A DNA stretch of 64,000 nucleotides from Streptococcus sp. zg-86 (GTDB lineage Bacteria; Bacillota; Bacilli; Lactobacillales; Streptococcaceae): contig NZ_CP072115.1 of the NCBI RefSeq assembly GCF_017639855.1, forward strand, positions 496,001 to 560,000, read 5' to 3'. The notes under the pieces were generated by a model. The model did no database searches. It was given only the letters and a program-made list of their open reading frames with translations, and was not told the origin of the DNA. A program made the translations under genes and the position numbers. Below are positions 26,290-35,336 of the stretch, piece by piece. Within the stretch, counting starts at the first letter, position 1. Every line of letters starts with the position of its first letter.

Positions 26290-26318
26290 GCTTCTCCTTT
26301 CTAAGAATGCCTGTTTTA

Positions 26319-26386
26319 ATTGTAGCAAACAAGGAGGCTAAGTAGAACTGCATGTCATAAACGGTTGCTCAGTTGTCACGAATGGC
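26319..26386 (-). promoter_or_regulatory. Promoter with 21-bp phased regulator boxes (leftward)
   Basis: Read on the minus strand, GCCATTCGTGACAA (26386-26373) and ACCGTTTATGACAT (26365-26352) start 21 bp apart. The -10 TACAAT (26324-26319) begins after a 27-bp gap. The same arrangement occurs at 28710-28777. The layout matches ComE/BlpR-type sites, which are two direct repeats on one face of the helix. Confidence 0.7.
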
Positions 26387-26452
26387 TATGCTCTTGCGAC
26401 TTTACGTATTTTTAGATAGAATAGTTAAAAAGAAAATGGGAGGGAAGAGCAG

Positions 26453-27187
26453 ATGTTGAACATCTTTGTATTAGAAGATGATTTTGTACAACAGGCACGT
26501 TTGGAACAGGCTATTCAGGCTTGTGTTCAAAAGGGCGATATAGGTTATCAAAAGCTAGCAATTTTTGGAAAGCCCCAGCAATTGCTAGAGGCAATTCAGG
26601 AGACGGGAAATCATCAATTTTTCTTTTTGGATATTGAAATCCGTGGTGAAGAAAAAAGAGGAATGGAAATTGCGCGGGACATTCGCGCCAAAGATCCCAA
26701 GGCCAGTATTGTTTTTGTGACGACTCACTCAGAGTTTATGCCAATCACCTATAAGTATCGTGTATCAGCCTTGGATTTTATCGACAAAGCCTTATCTGAT
26801 GAGGAATTCCAAGAAGCGATTGGGGATGTCTTGGTTCATGCCTATGAAAATTTGGACAGTGAGGTGGCAGATGATGCTTTTGTCTTTCGGACGGAGCATT
26901 CTAATTTTCAAGTGCCTTTTTCAGATATTCTCTATTTTGAAACGTCACCGACGGCTCACAAGGTCATTTTAACGACGAAAAAGGGACACATGGAATTTTA
27001 CGGAAAACTATCAGAAATTGCTAAATCGGATAATAGACTTTACCAAGCTCATCGCTCGTATGTGGTCAATCCTAGAAATATTGTCAGTATAGATCGTACC
27101 AAGTTTACAGTCTATTTTGAAAATGAGGAAAGCTGTTTCGTATCGCGATTGAAGTTAAAAGGTTTAGTGGAGAGAATTGAGAGATGA
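26453..27187 (+). CDS. LytTR-family response regulator (BlpR/ComE/AgrA type)
   Basis: A 244-residue regulator. The receiver domain has the DD acidic pair near residue 8 and phospho-acceptor Asp60 (FFLDIEI). The C-terminal LytTR domain spans about residues 145-243 (LYFETSPTAHKVIL, then RLYQAHRSYVVNPRNI). It closely resembles BlpR/FasA-type regulators of bacteriocin and virulence loci. The ribosome site is GGGAGGGAAGAG. It overlaps the kinase gene by 4 bases. Its probable targets are the flanking promoters with ACCATTCA-type boxes 21 bp apart. No pheromone peptide gene is visible nearby. Confidence 0.93.
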   Translation: MLNIFVLEDDFVQQARLEQAIQACVQKGDIGYQKLAIFGKPQQLLEAIQETGNHQFFFLDIEIRGEEKRGMEIARDIRAKDPKASIVFVTTHSEFMPITYKYRVSALDFIDKALSDEEFQEAIGDVLVHAYENLDSEVADDAFVFRTEHSNFQVPFSDILYFETSPTAHKVILTTKKGHMEFYGKLSEIAKSDNRLYQAHRSYVVNPRNIVSIDRTKFTVYFENEESCFVSRLKLKGLVERIER

Positions 27188-28533
27188 TGAGTGTATCAAC
27201 CTTGCCATGGCATCTTTTACTTTATTTAGAGTGGTTTATCAAGCTTCTCTTTTTACAGGAAATTAGCGGTTTAAAGCTGGGCTTTAAACGATGGTTAGGC
27301 TATCCTTTAGTGTATGTCCTATTATTTTCCATTACGCCTTTTGTTGCTGTGATTATAGATTTGCTGCTTTCCCCTTTTTTATTGATTGTCGTTTTACGAA
27401 GTATTGCTTATCGAGGGTCGAAGTCTAGCCTTCTCTTTTATGGACTGTTCCCCTTTGTTGTCTATGAATTATTTAATTGGCTGATTGGGGCTTATCTGCA
27501 GTTTCTCCTTGGTTGGAATTTTGAAACATTACTCTCTAGTGTGTGGATACAGTATCTCATGTTAGTCTTGTTGCAGCCTTTTTATTGGTTGTTGATGAGG
27601 GGATTACGCATTGATTTTAAGCAAATTCAAGACGCTTTACGGCAAAAAAAGTTGCGCAATGTCGTCTTATTATTGAATACTTCTATGATTCTCTATAGCT
27701 TACTGATTCGCATTTTCACACGGATTACCGAAGTAGGTGTCGGAAATAGGGAGATAGATATGTTGCGTTTGGATATGCGATGGCATGTGGTCATTCTTTA
27801 CTTTTTTATCTTTATGGGGCTGCTCTTTTACTTAAATTATACGGTCAAGGAATGGCAAGAAGAGGAATTAAAGCAGGCAAAAGACAGCCAATTACAAGCC
27901 ATGAATGCCTACAGTCACCATATCGAATCCCTGTATAAAGAAATTCGCAGCTTTCGCCATGACTATACCAATCTTTTAGTTAGTCTACAGGAGTCGATTA
28001 AAAATCGTGATATAGATCTGGTTGAATCAATTTATCAGACAGTCATTGCAGACTCAGACAAGCAATTTTATGAGAGCAAGTACGATGTCGCAAATCTGGT
28101 CAATCTCCAAAATGATGCGATGAAGAGTATTGTTTCTTCTAAACTCATTGCCGCACAAAAACAAGGAATTGATGTGGCAGTCGAAATTGTAGAACCAATT
28201 GATATTCCTCGGATAGAGCCGATTGAGATGATGACCATTGTCTCCATTTTTCTTGACAATGCCATCGAAGCCGCTGCTCAGGCAGAAAGTCCGAATTTGA
28301 GTCTTGTCTATTTTGAAGAGCAAGGGATGAAAATTCTTATCATTGAAAATAGCACCAAGGAAGAACGAATCAATACCAAAGAAATCTATGGTTATGGAAC
28401 ATCAAGCAAAGGAAAAGACAGGGGCATCGGTCTGGCTAATGTGAAAAATATTCTCCAGCACTATCCTACGGTTTCCCTCAGGACCAACAGCGGAAATTAC
28501 AGGTTCTCCCAAGAAATAAGGTTTGGGAAATGA
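27184..28533 (+). CDS. GHKL-domain sensor histidine kinase (AgrC/ComD/BlpH type)
   Basis: A 449-residue membrane kinase with about six N-terminal membrane helices (residues 10-220), a coiled-coil, the HPK10-type phosphorylation motif SFRHDYTNLL with His259, and a GHKL ATPase domain (IFLDNAIEAA, then GYGTSSKGKDRGIGLANVKNIL). Kinases of this class usually sense secreted peptides; here the signal is unknown. It forms an operon with the LytTR regulator. Confidence 0.93.
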   Translation: MMSVSTLPWHLLLYLEWFIKLLFLQEISGLKLGFKRWLGYPLVYVLLFSITPFVAVIIDLLLSPFLLIVVLRSIAYRGSKSSLLFYGLFPFVVYELFNWLIGAYLQFLLGWNFETLLSSVWIQYLMLVLLQPFYWLLMRGLRIDFKQIQDALRQKKLRNVVLLLNTSMILYSLLIRIFTRITEVGVGNREIDMLRLDMRWHVVILYFFIFMGLLFYLNYTVKEWQEEELKQAKDSQLQAMNAYSHHIESLYKEIRSFRHDYTNLLVSLQESIKNRDIDLVESIYQTVIADSDKQFYESKYDVANLVNLQNDAMKSIVSSKLIAAQKQGIDVAVEIVEPIDIPRIEPIEMMTIVSIFLDNAIEAAAQAESPNLSLVYFEEQGMKILIIENSTKEERINTKEIYGYGTSSKGKDRGIGLANVKNILQHYPTVSLRTNSGNYRFSQEIRFGK

Positions 28534-28574
28534 AACAACTAATAGCTCACGATTCAGGTCTAGTCGTGGGCTTT

Positions 28575-28675
28575 TATACTCTATAAAAATCATGACAAGA
28601 AAACGAAATAGTAGGTAGAAATAGAATTCAGTAAGGTGAGTTACCGACGTCAGATTTTGATTTTTGATGAGTATT
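28575..28675. repeat. MITE family A, copy 3
   Basis: A 101-bp element. It begins TATACTCTATAAAAATCATG and ends AGATTTTGATTTTTGATGAGTATT (last 20 bases TTTTGATTTTTGATGAGTATT less one). It sits between the kinase gene and the regulator boxes of the ABC operon and leaves both intact. Confidence 0.8.
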
Positions 28676-28709
28676 GATGGTGTTTGGTATAATGCCCCGT
28701 GGCACAATG

Positions 28710-28777
28710 ACCATTCAAGATATCTGAGAGACCATTCACGACATGGGTGAACAATTGAGCGTGGTTTGGTGTATACT
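28710..28777 (+). promoter_or_regulatory. Promoter with 21-bp phased regulator boxes (ABC operon)
   Basis: ACCATTCAAGATAT (28710-28723) and ACCATTCACGACAT (28731-28744) start 21 bp apart. The -10 TATACT (28772-28777) begins exactly 27 bp after the second box, and no -35 is recognisable, as expected for an activated promoter. The first gene of the ABC operon starts at 28845. Confidence 0.75.
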
Positions 28778-28844
28778 GGATTTATCAGTAAGGGAGAAGC
28801 CCTGAAAGATAGGAATCATTCAACTAAGAGGAGGACAACTGTCC

Positions 28845-29582
28845 ATGTTTCAGTCTATTTTCAACTCCATCATCAATCGACGAGATGTCAAACTGTTCTT
28901 GTCGTTTAGTCTGCTACCACTCGTGATTGTTTTTATCATGCCCTATATCACCTTGCAAAGTACGGAATTTACCAAGAGTTTTCTAGCCTTTCTACACGCG
29001 ACTTTGGAAGCCCAGTACACCATTTTGCTCCCAGTCTTGGTCTTTGCCCTTGTTATTTCTTCTGTTTTTCGTGATGAGATTGATTCAGGGATTCTCTTTC
29101 TCTACAAGGATATCAGTAGGAGTAAGATTTTTCATCTTAAAATTTTAGGAATTATGGGGATCTACGGTTTGTATACGCTACTCAGTAGCGGTGCTACCTT
29201 GATTGCTTACTATGGGTTTTTAGTGCCCAAGTATGACTATGGAGTAGCCCTGATTCCAAGTAACTCTGCTAGCCTACAATTCAACATTCTAGGGATTCTT
29301 GGCATCATTCTAGTGAACCTGATCACCATCGCAGTGGTTGCTATGGTATCGATCAGCTCAAAAGCTATTACTGCTGTTTTAGCTGGGATTTTCTTTAATC
29401 TTTTCATCATGACAGCCCCACTCTGGATTGGGCTCAAATATCTTGCTCCCATCGCTTATCTTACCATTCTAGCTGGGAAGGGCTTCTTCCCACCTTTTCT
29501 AGCGATGACTAGCTTGTCCCTTGTTTATTTTGCGTATTTTTATAGTAAGGGAATCAAGAAGTTCCAAAAAATTGAATTTTAG
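28845..29582 (+). CDS. ABC-2-type transporter permease, subunit 1
   Basis: A 245-residue protein with six hydrophobic segments. The motif DEIDSGILFLYKDISRSKIFHLK after the second helix is shared with the third gene of the operon (REVDDHTLFLYKDLNRKQIFWAK), so the two permeases are paralogues, probably forming a heterodimer. The ribosome site is GAGGAGG. It is the first gene behind the phased LytTR-type promoter. Such exporters next to BlpR-like systems often confer peptide resistance or export, but the substrate here is unknown. Confidence 0.85.
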   Translation: MFQSIFNSIINRRDVKLFLSFSLLPLVIVFIMPYITLQSTEFTKSFLAFLHATLEAQYTILLPVLVFALVISSVFRDEIDSGILFLYKDISRSKIFHLKILGIMGIYGLYTLLSSGATLIAYYGFLVPKYDYGVALIPSNSASLQFNILGILGIILVNLITIAVVAMVSISSKAITAVLAGIFFNLFIMTAPLWIGLKYLAPIAYLTILAGKGFFPPFLAMTSLSLVYFAYFYSKGIKKFQKIEF

Positions 29583-29633
29583 TAGACGTTGAATCGTCTA
29601 AACATGAACTGACTATATCAAAAGGAGATTATC

Positions 29634-30506
29634 ATGCTTAAAATCGAACAATTATCTAAAAAATTTGCAGAAAATGACTTTTATTCTTTGGACAATGTGT
29701 CTATGGAAATCCAAAAAGGAGAAATCGTGGGTCTCATTGGAAAAAATGGAGCTGGAAAGTCCACGCTGATGAAACTCATGGCTAAATCCCTTAAACCAAC
29801 GGACGGGAAAATCACCTATAATGGTGAAGATATCAATAGCCGTGACAATGTTTTGACAGATTTTGGAATTATGATTGATCCCGTTTTCTATCCTGAAATG
29901 TCTGTTATCGATAACTTGAAATTCTACCTCAAACTACATGGTAAGACAGACTTGTATCCCAATATCGAAAAGACCTTGAAATTGGTCGAGTTGTGGGAAG
30001 CTCGAAATCGCAAGCCTAAAGGTTTCTCATTTGGGATGAAACAGCGGACTGCCCTTGCGATTGCTTTAGTAGCAGAACCAGATTTTCTGATTTTAGATGA
30101 GCCTTTTGTTGGCCTTGACCCTATCGGGGTGCAAAAATTGATTGACATTTTGAAAACATGGTCGAGCGAGCGTCAGATTTCCATGTTGATTTCGAGCCAC
30201 CAGTTAGGGGAGCTCGAGGCCCTGTGTGATCGTTATGTTTATATCGAAGATGGGAAATTGGCCGATGCCTTTGACGGAAAAGAACATCCGAGTGTCTTAG
30301 TGAACCTAGACCCAGCAGGCGATTACCGTGTACTTGCGGACTATCTATCTGAAGACATTACCTTGGATGGTCAGGTGCTTGAGATTTCGACTGCAACAGA
30401 TAAGGAATCTCTCAATGTAATCTTTGATCTTCTGGTGCGTCACAATTTGATGAACTCACTTGCTATTAAAGAAAATCACCTCAAAGAAATTTTTATGAAA
30501 GGATAA
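29634..30506 (+). CDS. ABC transporter ATP-binding protein
   Basis: A 290-residue ATPase between two permease paralogues. Walker A is GKNGAGKST, the signature region is FSFGMKQRTALAIAL (SFGMKQ in place of LSGGQ, common in the drug/peptide-export DrrA/NatA class), and Walker B is LILDEPFVGLDP. An extra C-terminal domain of about 70 residues follows residue 215. It lies 51 bp after subunit 1, with AAAGGAG as ribosome site. Confidence 0.93.
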   Translation: MLKIEQLSKKFAENDFYSLDNVSMEIQKGEIVGLIGKNGAGKSTLMKLMAKSLKPTDGKITYNGEDINSRDNVLTDFGIMIDPVFYPEMSVIDNLKFYLKLHGKTDLYPNIEKTLKLVELWEARNRKPKGFSFGMKQRTALAIALVAEPDFLILDEPFVGLDPIGVQKLIDILKTWSSERQISMLISSHQLGELEALCDRYVYIEDGKLADAFDGKEHPSVLVNLDPAGDYRVLADYLSEDITLDGQVLEISTATDKESLNVIFDLLVRHNLMNSLAIKENHLKEIFMKG

Positions 30507-30510
30507 TCCT

Positions 30511-31284
30511 ATGAAAAACCTCTTTCCAGCCGTGTTTGACTCTGTGTGGAAGCGCAAAGAAACGAAGATTTACCTTGCCTTTGCTTGTTTTCCTCTGATC
30601 TATTTGGTTGCGTCGTTCTTTGGCGATTCTAATTTTTATCAGATTCAGGTAGAGGAAGGGCTCAAGCTACCCTTTATCGAATTTTGGAGCATGTTTTTTG
30701 AAGGAACAGATTCTTTGATTTTACCCACGATGGCTCTGTTTTTCCTAACCATCTCAGTCTTTAAACGAGAAGTGGATGACCATACTCTCTTTCTCTACAA
30801 GGACCTCAATCGCAAGCAGATTTTCTGGGCCAAGTATTGGAGTTTGATTGTGATAATTCTTGTCTTTTTGGGGATTAGCTTCCTAGTTTCGCTCGGTGTT
30901 TTCTATACTCGTGTGATTCACATGGACTTTGCGACAGCAGCATTTTTTAATAGTATCCTAGCCGATACCTTAGCGAGTGCGACGGTACTTGTCGCCATCA
31001 GCCTAAAAGCTGTCGTTTCGATGACGATTGCTAGCGTACTTTGCTTTTATTGGAATACAGGAGCAACGCTGGTAAGCGCTATTGCCTTAAGCATTGTCAT
31101 GCTGATTACGACGGCAACGGGTGGTCCCATTGGTCTCCTCTTTCCGACAGGTTATCAGAAAATGGCTTGGACAGGCAGTCGGGCTGCGCTTCTCGCCATA
31201 GCTGGAGCAAGTATTGTCACTCTTTTCTATGTGCTAGTGTTGACGCACATCAGTCGTAAAAAATTTTCCCAGTTGGAATTTTAG
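30511..31284 (+). CDS. ABC-2-type transporter permease, subunit 2
   Basis: A 257-residue membrane protein with six helices, paralogous to the operon's first gene (shared LFLYKD.N/S.K.IF motif). It starts 4 bases after the ATPase stop, so the genes are tightly coupled. A perfect terminator stem follows at 31290. The three genes should make one export complex under the LytTR system. Confidence 0.85.
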   Translation: MKNLFPAVFDSVWKRKETKIYLAFACFPLIYLVASFFGDSNFYQIQVEEGLKLPFIEFWSMFFEGTDSLILPTMALFFLTISVFKREVDDHTLFLYKDLNRKQIFWAKYWSLIVIILVFLGISFLVSLGVFYTRVIHMDFATAAFFNSILADTLASATVLVAISLKAVVSMTIASVLCFYWNTGATLVSAIALSIVMLITTATGGPIGLLFPTGYQKMAWTGSRAALLAIAGASIVTLFYVLVLTHISRKKFSQLEF

Positions 31285-31289
31285 ATATC

Positions 31290-31335
31290 AAAAACCGCAG
31301 AGAAAGGCTATTAAGCCCACTTTCTGCGGTTTTTA
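31290..31335. terminator. Terminator of the ABC operon
   Basis: AAAAACCGCAGAGAAAG pairs with CTTTCTGCGGTTTTT, a near-perfect stem with T runs on both strands. Confidence 0.9.
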
Positions 31336-31456
31336 GCGATTTGTCATTTGTTTTTAAATGACACATGAAAAGTAGTGACTATTCGTTCTTCTATGAACAT
31401 TGAGCTGATTGACTGGAATTTTAAGAAATGAAGGAACTGAGTGAATAGAAATCGGC

Positions 31457-31697
31457 ACGACAAACGCATGAAGAAAATTTTTCCAAATTATTTCTAAAAT
31501 ATGATTTTTTATTCTGAAATATTGAAAACTCAGACCCGTAATTGCCGAAAGCGAAACTTTCATGTAGTATTAAAGGATGAAAAACTAGAGAATTTCTCGA
31601 AAATCCTTCGAATTTTTTTAAAATAAGGTTATCAAAGTAGGCGTTTTGCTGTTTTCACAACTTTTTTAACGAATGATTTTCTTCATGCGTTTGTCGT
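31457..31697. repeat. About 240-bp element with perfect 22-bp inverted ends
   Basis: The 22-bp sequence at 31457-31478 (starting ACGACAAACGCATGAAG) returns as its exact reverse complement at 31676-31697. The interior is AT-rich and non-coding. The ends are unrelated to MITE family A. It fills most of the 540-bp gap before prfC. Confidence 0.65.
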
Positions 31698-31826
31698 GAG
31701 AAATGTGCTGAAATGATTGAAAAAATCCTTGAAATTAGCTATACTAGATGGGTTAGAGAAAAGGAGACATCCAATGTAGGAAGTAAGAAACGCAGATAGA
31801 TACAAGGATGATAAGGAGAAAAAAAG

Positions 31827-33371
31827 ATGACATTACAAGATGAGATAAAAAAACGTCGTACCTTTGCCATTATTTCCCACCCGGATGCGGGGAAAACAAC
31901 GATTACAGAGCAGTTGCTCTACTTCGGTGGGGAAATTCGTGAAGCTGGTACGGTTAAGGGAAAAAAGACAGGAAATTTTGCCAAGTCTGACTGGATGGAT
32001 ATTGAGAAACAGCGGGGAATTTCAGTGACTTCTTCTGTGATGCAGTTTGACTACGATGGCAAGCGGGTTAATATCCTAGATACCCCAGGACACGAGGATT
32101 TCTCAGAAGATACCTATCGGACACTAATGGCGGTGGATGCGGCGGTCATGGTGATTGACTCCGCAAAGGGGATTGAGGCTCAGACTAAGAAATTATTTGA
32201 AGTCGTAAAACACCGCAATATCCCTGTTTTTACCTTTATTAATAAATTGGACCGTGACGGTCGTGAGCCACTTGATCTCTTGGAAGAATTGGAAGAAGTT
32301 CTTGGGATTGCAAGTTTTCCAATGAATTGGCCAATTGGTATGGGAAAATCGTTTGAGGGCTTGTATGACTTGCATAACAAGCGGTTAGAACTCTATCGTA
32401 GTGAGGAACGCTTTGCCAGTTTTGATGAGGGAGAAGCGCTCTTTGGAAGCAATCCTTTCTATGCTCAAGTCTTAGAGGACATTGAACTTTTGAGCGAAGC
32501 GGGAAATGAATTTTCAGAAAGTGCCATTTTAGAAGGAAAATTAACACCTGTTTTCTTTGGCTCGGCCCTAACGAATTTTGGGGTGCAAACCTTCCTTGAA
32601 ACCTTCTTGCAATTCGCACCAGAACCGCATGGGCATTTGAAAACGGACGGAGAAATCGTGGAACCGTTGTCCAATGATTTTTCAGGATTTGTCTTTAAAA
32701 TTCAAGCCAACATGGATCCTCGCCACCGCGACCGCATTGCTTTTGTCCGCATTGTTTCTGGTGAATTTGAGCGTGGGATGGATGTGAATCTGACTCGCAC
32801 AGGTAAGAAAGCTAAGCTGTCTAATGTGACCCAGTTTATGGCAGAAGCGCGTGAAAATGTTGAAAATGCAGTAGCAGGTGATATTATTGGGGTCTACGAT
32901 ACAGGAACCTACCAAGTCGGTGATACGCTAACGGTTGGAAAAAACAAGTTTGAATTTGAACCCTTGCCAACCTTTACTCCTGAAATTTTCATGAAAGTTT
33001 CTGCTAAAAATGTGATGAAACAAAAATCCTTCCACAAGGGAATTGAACAGTTGGTGCAAGAAGGGGCCATTCAGCTCTATACCAATTATCAGACAGGCGA
33101 GTATATGTTGGGGGCTGTTGGTCAACTCCAGTTTGAAGTCTTCAAACACCGCATGGAAAATGAATACAATGCAGAAGTTGTGATGACTCCAATGGGGAAA
33201 AAGACCGTGCGTTGGATTGCCCAAGACCAGTTGGATGAGCGGATGTCGTCTAGCCGCAATATTCTTGCCAGGGATCGCTTTGATCATCCTGTATTCTTAT
33301 TTGAAAATGACTTTGCCCTCCGTTGGTTTGCGGACAAGTATCCAGATGTGGTACTAGAAGAAAAGATGTAA
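31827..33371 (+). CDS. prfC: Peptide chain release factor 3
   Basis: Translational GTPase that recycles RF1 and RF2 after termination. The 514-residue protein has the G domain with SHPDAGKTT (G1), the switch region KQRGISVTSSVMQF, DTPGHEDFSEDTYR (G3) and NKLD (G4), then beta-barrel domains II and III (for example MGAVGQLQFEVFKHRMENEY). AAGGAG precedes the ATG. Length and motifs match RF3 rather than EF-G. Confidence 0.97.
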   Translation: MTLQDEIKKRRTFAIISHPDAGKTTITEQLLYFGGEIREAGTVKGKKTGNFAKSDWMDIEKQRGISVTSSVMQFDYDGKRVNILDTPGHEDFSEDTYRTLMAVDAAVMVIDSAKGIEAQTKKLFEVVKHRNIPVFTFINKLDRDGREPLDLLEELEEVLGIASFPMNWPIGMGKSFEGLYDLHNKRLELYRSEERFASFDEGEALFGSNPFYAQVLEDIELLSEAGNEFSESAILEGKLTPVFFGSALTNFGVQTFLETFLQFAPEPHGHLKTDGEIVEPLSNDFSGFVFKIQANMDPRHRDRIAFVRIVSGEFERGMDVNLTRTGKKAKLSNVTQFMAEARENVENAVAGDIIGVYDTGTYQVGDTLTVGKNKFEFEPLPTFTPEIFMKVSAKNVMKQKSFHKGIEQLVQEGAIQLYTNYQTGEYMLGAVGQLQFEVFKHRMENEYNAEVVMTPMGKKTVRWIAQDQLDERMSSSRNILARDRFDHPVFLFENDFALRWFADKYPDVVLEEKM

Positions 33372-33386
33372 GAAAGAAGGCTTGAT

Positions 33387-33767
33387 ATGGGACTATTATC
33401 TGGTTTAATGGGGAATGCTGGCCAAACGGATGCAACAAGAGTAGAAGCACAACTAGAGGCAGTTTTATTGCCGACAGAACAGGTAAATGAAGCCTTTAGC
33501 CTAATTCGTGATTTAATCGTTTTTACCGATAAGCGCTTGATTTTGGTAGACAAACAAGGAATGACCGGAAAGAAAACTTCCTATAAATCTATTCCCTATC
33601 GTTCCATTTCTCGTTTTGAAGTTGAAACATCTGGGCATTTTGATTTGGATGCTGAGTTGAAAATCTGGATTTCATCTAGTATAGAACCTGCCGAAATTCT
33701 CCAATTCAAGAGTGATAAAAGCGTCATTGCCATTCAGCAGGCTCTTGCTGAAGCGGTATTAAACTAA
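33387..33767 (+). CDS. Bacterial PH-domain protein (bPH_1)
   Basis: A 126-residue soluble protein fitting the bacterial pleckstrin-homology family PF08000: LIVFTDKRLILVDKQGMTGKKTSYKSIPY and FEVETSGHFDLDAELKIWISS. These domains form oligomeric rings in other bacteria; function is unknown. It starts 15 bases after prfC (AAAGAAGG), so it is probably co-transcribed. Confidence 0.88.
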   Translation: MGLLSGLMGNAGQTDATRVEAQLEAVLLPTEQVNEAFSLIRDLIVFTDKRLILVDKQGMTGKKTSYKSIPYRSISRFEVETSGHFDLDAELKIWISSSIEPAEILQFKSDKSVIAIQQALAEAVLN

Positions 33768-33780
33768 AATAGGAAAAATG

Positions 33781-33812
33781 CCCTCAATCATCTCTTGGTT
33801 GAGGGTTATTGG
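33781..33812 (+). terminator. Terminator after the PH-domain gene
   Basis: CCCTCAA at 33781-33787 pairs with TTGAGGG at 33799-33805. The T run after it is short. Confidence 0.6.
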
Positions 33813-33923
33813 TGTAATTTAGAAATTGAAACGTTGTACTTTTCTCTAAAGGCAGCCTGTTTTTTCTACTTATAGCAGGATTTATAGTATAATAGGACAG
33901 AAGAAAAATATGAGAGTTGTCAA

Positions 33924-34832
33924 ATGTTTATTGAAAAAAGTTTAAAAAATGGCATGTCCTGGATCAATTTGGATGCAGAAACGCTAGGCCAATCGCCAGA
34001 GATTTACAAAAAATACAAGATTGATACCGAAACGATTGAATATGCCCTCGATAAAAATGAACGTGCCCATATGGACTACAATCGTGAAGATGGGACCGTT
34101 GTCTTTATCTACAATGTTCTTGATTTGGAGCGGGAAAAGGACTACTACGAAACAATTCCCATGACCTTTATTGTGCAAAAAAATCGCCTCATTACGATCA
34201 CCAATCAAGACAATGCCTATGTGACAAGCAACATGGTTCGCTATATTGAACACCACGAGCCAGTAACGGTCTATAAATTTCTCTTTGCCAGTATCGAGCT
34301 GATTAGCCATTCCTATTATCCTGTCATTGAAAAAATGGACAAGACCAAGGATGACATTAATATGTTGTTGCGCCAAACAACAACGAAAAAGAATTTGTTT
34401 GCCTTATCTGACTTAGAAACTAGTATGGTCTATCTGTTAGCAGCTTCTAAACAAAATTTGATGCTGTTGGAGCATATCAAGGGTCATGCGATTTATAGGG
34501 AATTTGATGAAATCGAAAACGAACAGTTTGAAGATGCCATGATTGAAGCTCGTCAGTTGGTTGCGATGACAGACTTGGTTTCCCAAGTCCTGCAACAGCT
34601 GTCTAGCTCCTACAATAATGTCTTGAATAATAACCTAAATGATAACTTGACATTGCTGACTATTATTTCTATTTTGTTAGCGGTATTAGCGGTGATTACA
34701 GGATTTTTTGGTATGAATGTTCCGTTACCGTGGATGGAAAATACCCATGCTTGGTTGTATATTGTTATCATCAGTATTGTCTTGTGGATTGTATTAGCCC
34801 AACTCTTAAAATGGGTCGCCAATAAAAAATAA
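33924..34832 (+). CDS. corA: CorA-family magnesium/divalent cation transporter
   Basis: Pentameric Mg2+ channel. The 302-residue protein has a cytoplasmic alpha/beta N-terminal domain, a long helical stalk, and two C-terminal membrane helices with the ion-selectivity signature GMN (GFFGMNVPLP). A TATAAT at about 33887 precedes it. It is followed by the terminator at 34834. Confidence 0.95.
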   Translation: MFIEKSLKNGMSWINLDAETLGQSPEIYKKYKIDTETIEYALDKNERAHMDYNREDGTVVFIYNVLDLEREKDYYETIPMTFIVQKNRLITITNQDNAYVTSNMVRYIEHHEPVTVYKFLFASIELISHSYYPVIEKMDKTKDDINMLLRQTTTKKNLFALSDLETSMVYLLAASKQNLMLLEHIKGHAIYREFDEIENEQFEDAMIEARQLVAMTDLVSQVLQQLSSSYNNVLNNNLNDNLTLLTIISILLAVLAVITGFFGMNVPLPWMENTHAWLYIVIISIVLWIVLAQLLKWVANKK

Positions 34833-34833
34833 G

Positions 34834-34865
34834 ATAGGACTAGTTTTTCTCTAGTTCTATTTTTA
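34834..34865 (+). terminator. Terminator after corA
   Basis: ATAGGACTAG pairs with CTAGTTCTAT around TTTTTCT and is followed by TTTT. Confidence 0.7.
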
Positions 34866-35047
34866 CTATAGGTATCAAGTAGAGCCTTTTTTGCTAGATT
34901 GCTTTTGTCTTTCTCTACACTCTTTTATAGCTAAAAAGAAAGTGTTCGCATCTTTTCTGAAAGCAACTTCAGGAGGTGATAAAAAGGGGAGGAGAAAAAA
35001 ATAATGGGTTTCACTATCTTTTGGGCTAGCTTTGTGTTATACTAGAC

Positions 35048-35150
35048 AAGTTGCAAACAACAAATCGTAATTTTGGGAAATCTAGCTCCACTTCTTGCAC
35101 TAGAGTGATGTCTAAAAAAAACCTGTCCTACGCAGACAGTTTTTCTTTTT
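35048..35150 (+). ncRNA. Candidate small RNA or leader upstream of cshA
   Basis: An extended -10 (TGT-TATACT, -10 at 35037-35042) is followed about 75 bp later by an intrinsic terminator: CTGTC pairs with GACAG inside a longer A-run/T-run stem that ends in CTTTTTT. No gene lies between. It could be an independent RNA of about 100 nt or an attenuated leader for cshA. The rest of the gap 34866-35336 shows nothing else definite. Confidence 0.35.
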
Positions 35151-35336
35151 TAGACGAGGGCTGAGGTCCCATTGGTGTTAAGAGTGGAATATCTGTTCTA
35201 CCTTTCCAAATAGCATTATTAAAAGGCATTTGGAAGTAGTATTGTCGAGTCTGTTACAGAACTTGGTCAATCTTGCGGAGGTGAGACAGTAAAGAGAAAA
35301 TGTCTTTTGGTTCCACTCTCTTAGAAAGAAGGATAG

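Noticed and set aside
25900..28707. Similar leftward frames containing KNQNLTS near 25.9 kb and 28.6 kb taken as paralogous genes
   Set aside because: The shared peptide is the translated end of MITE family A, not a conserved protein.
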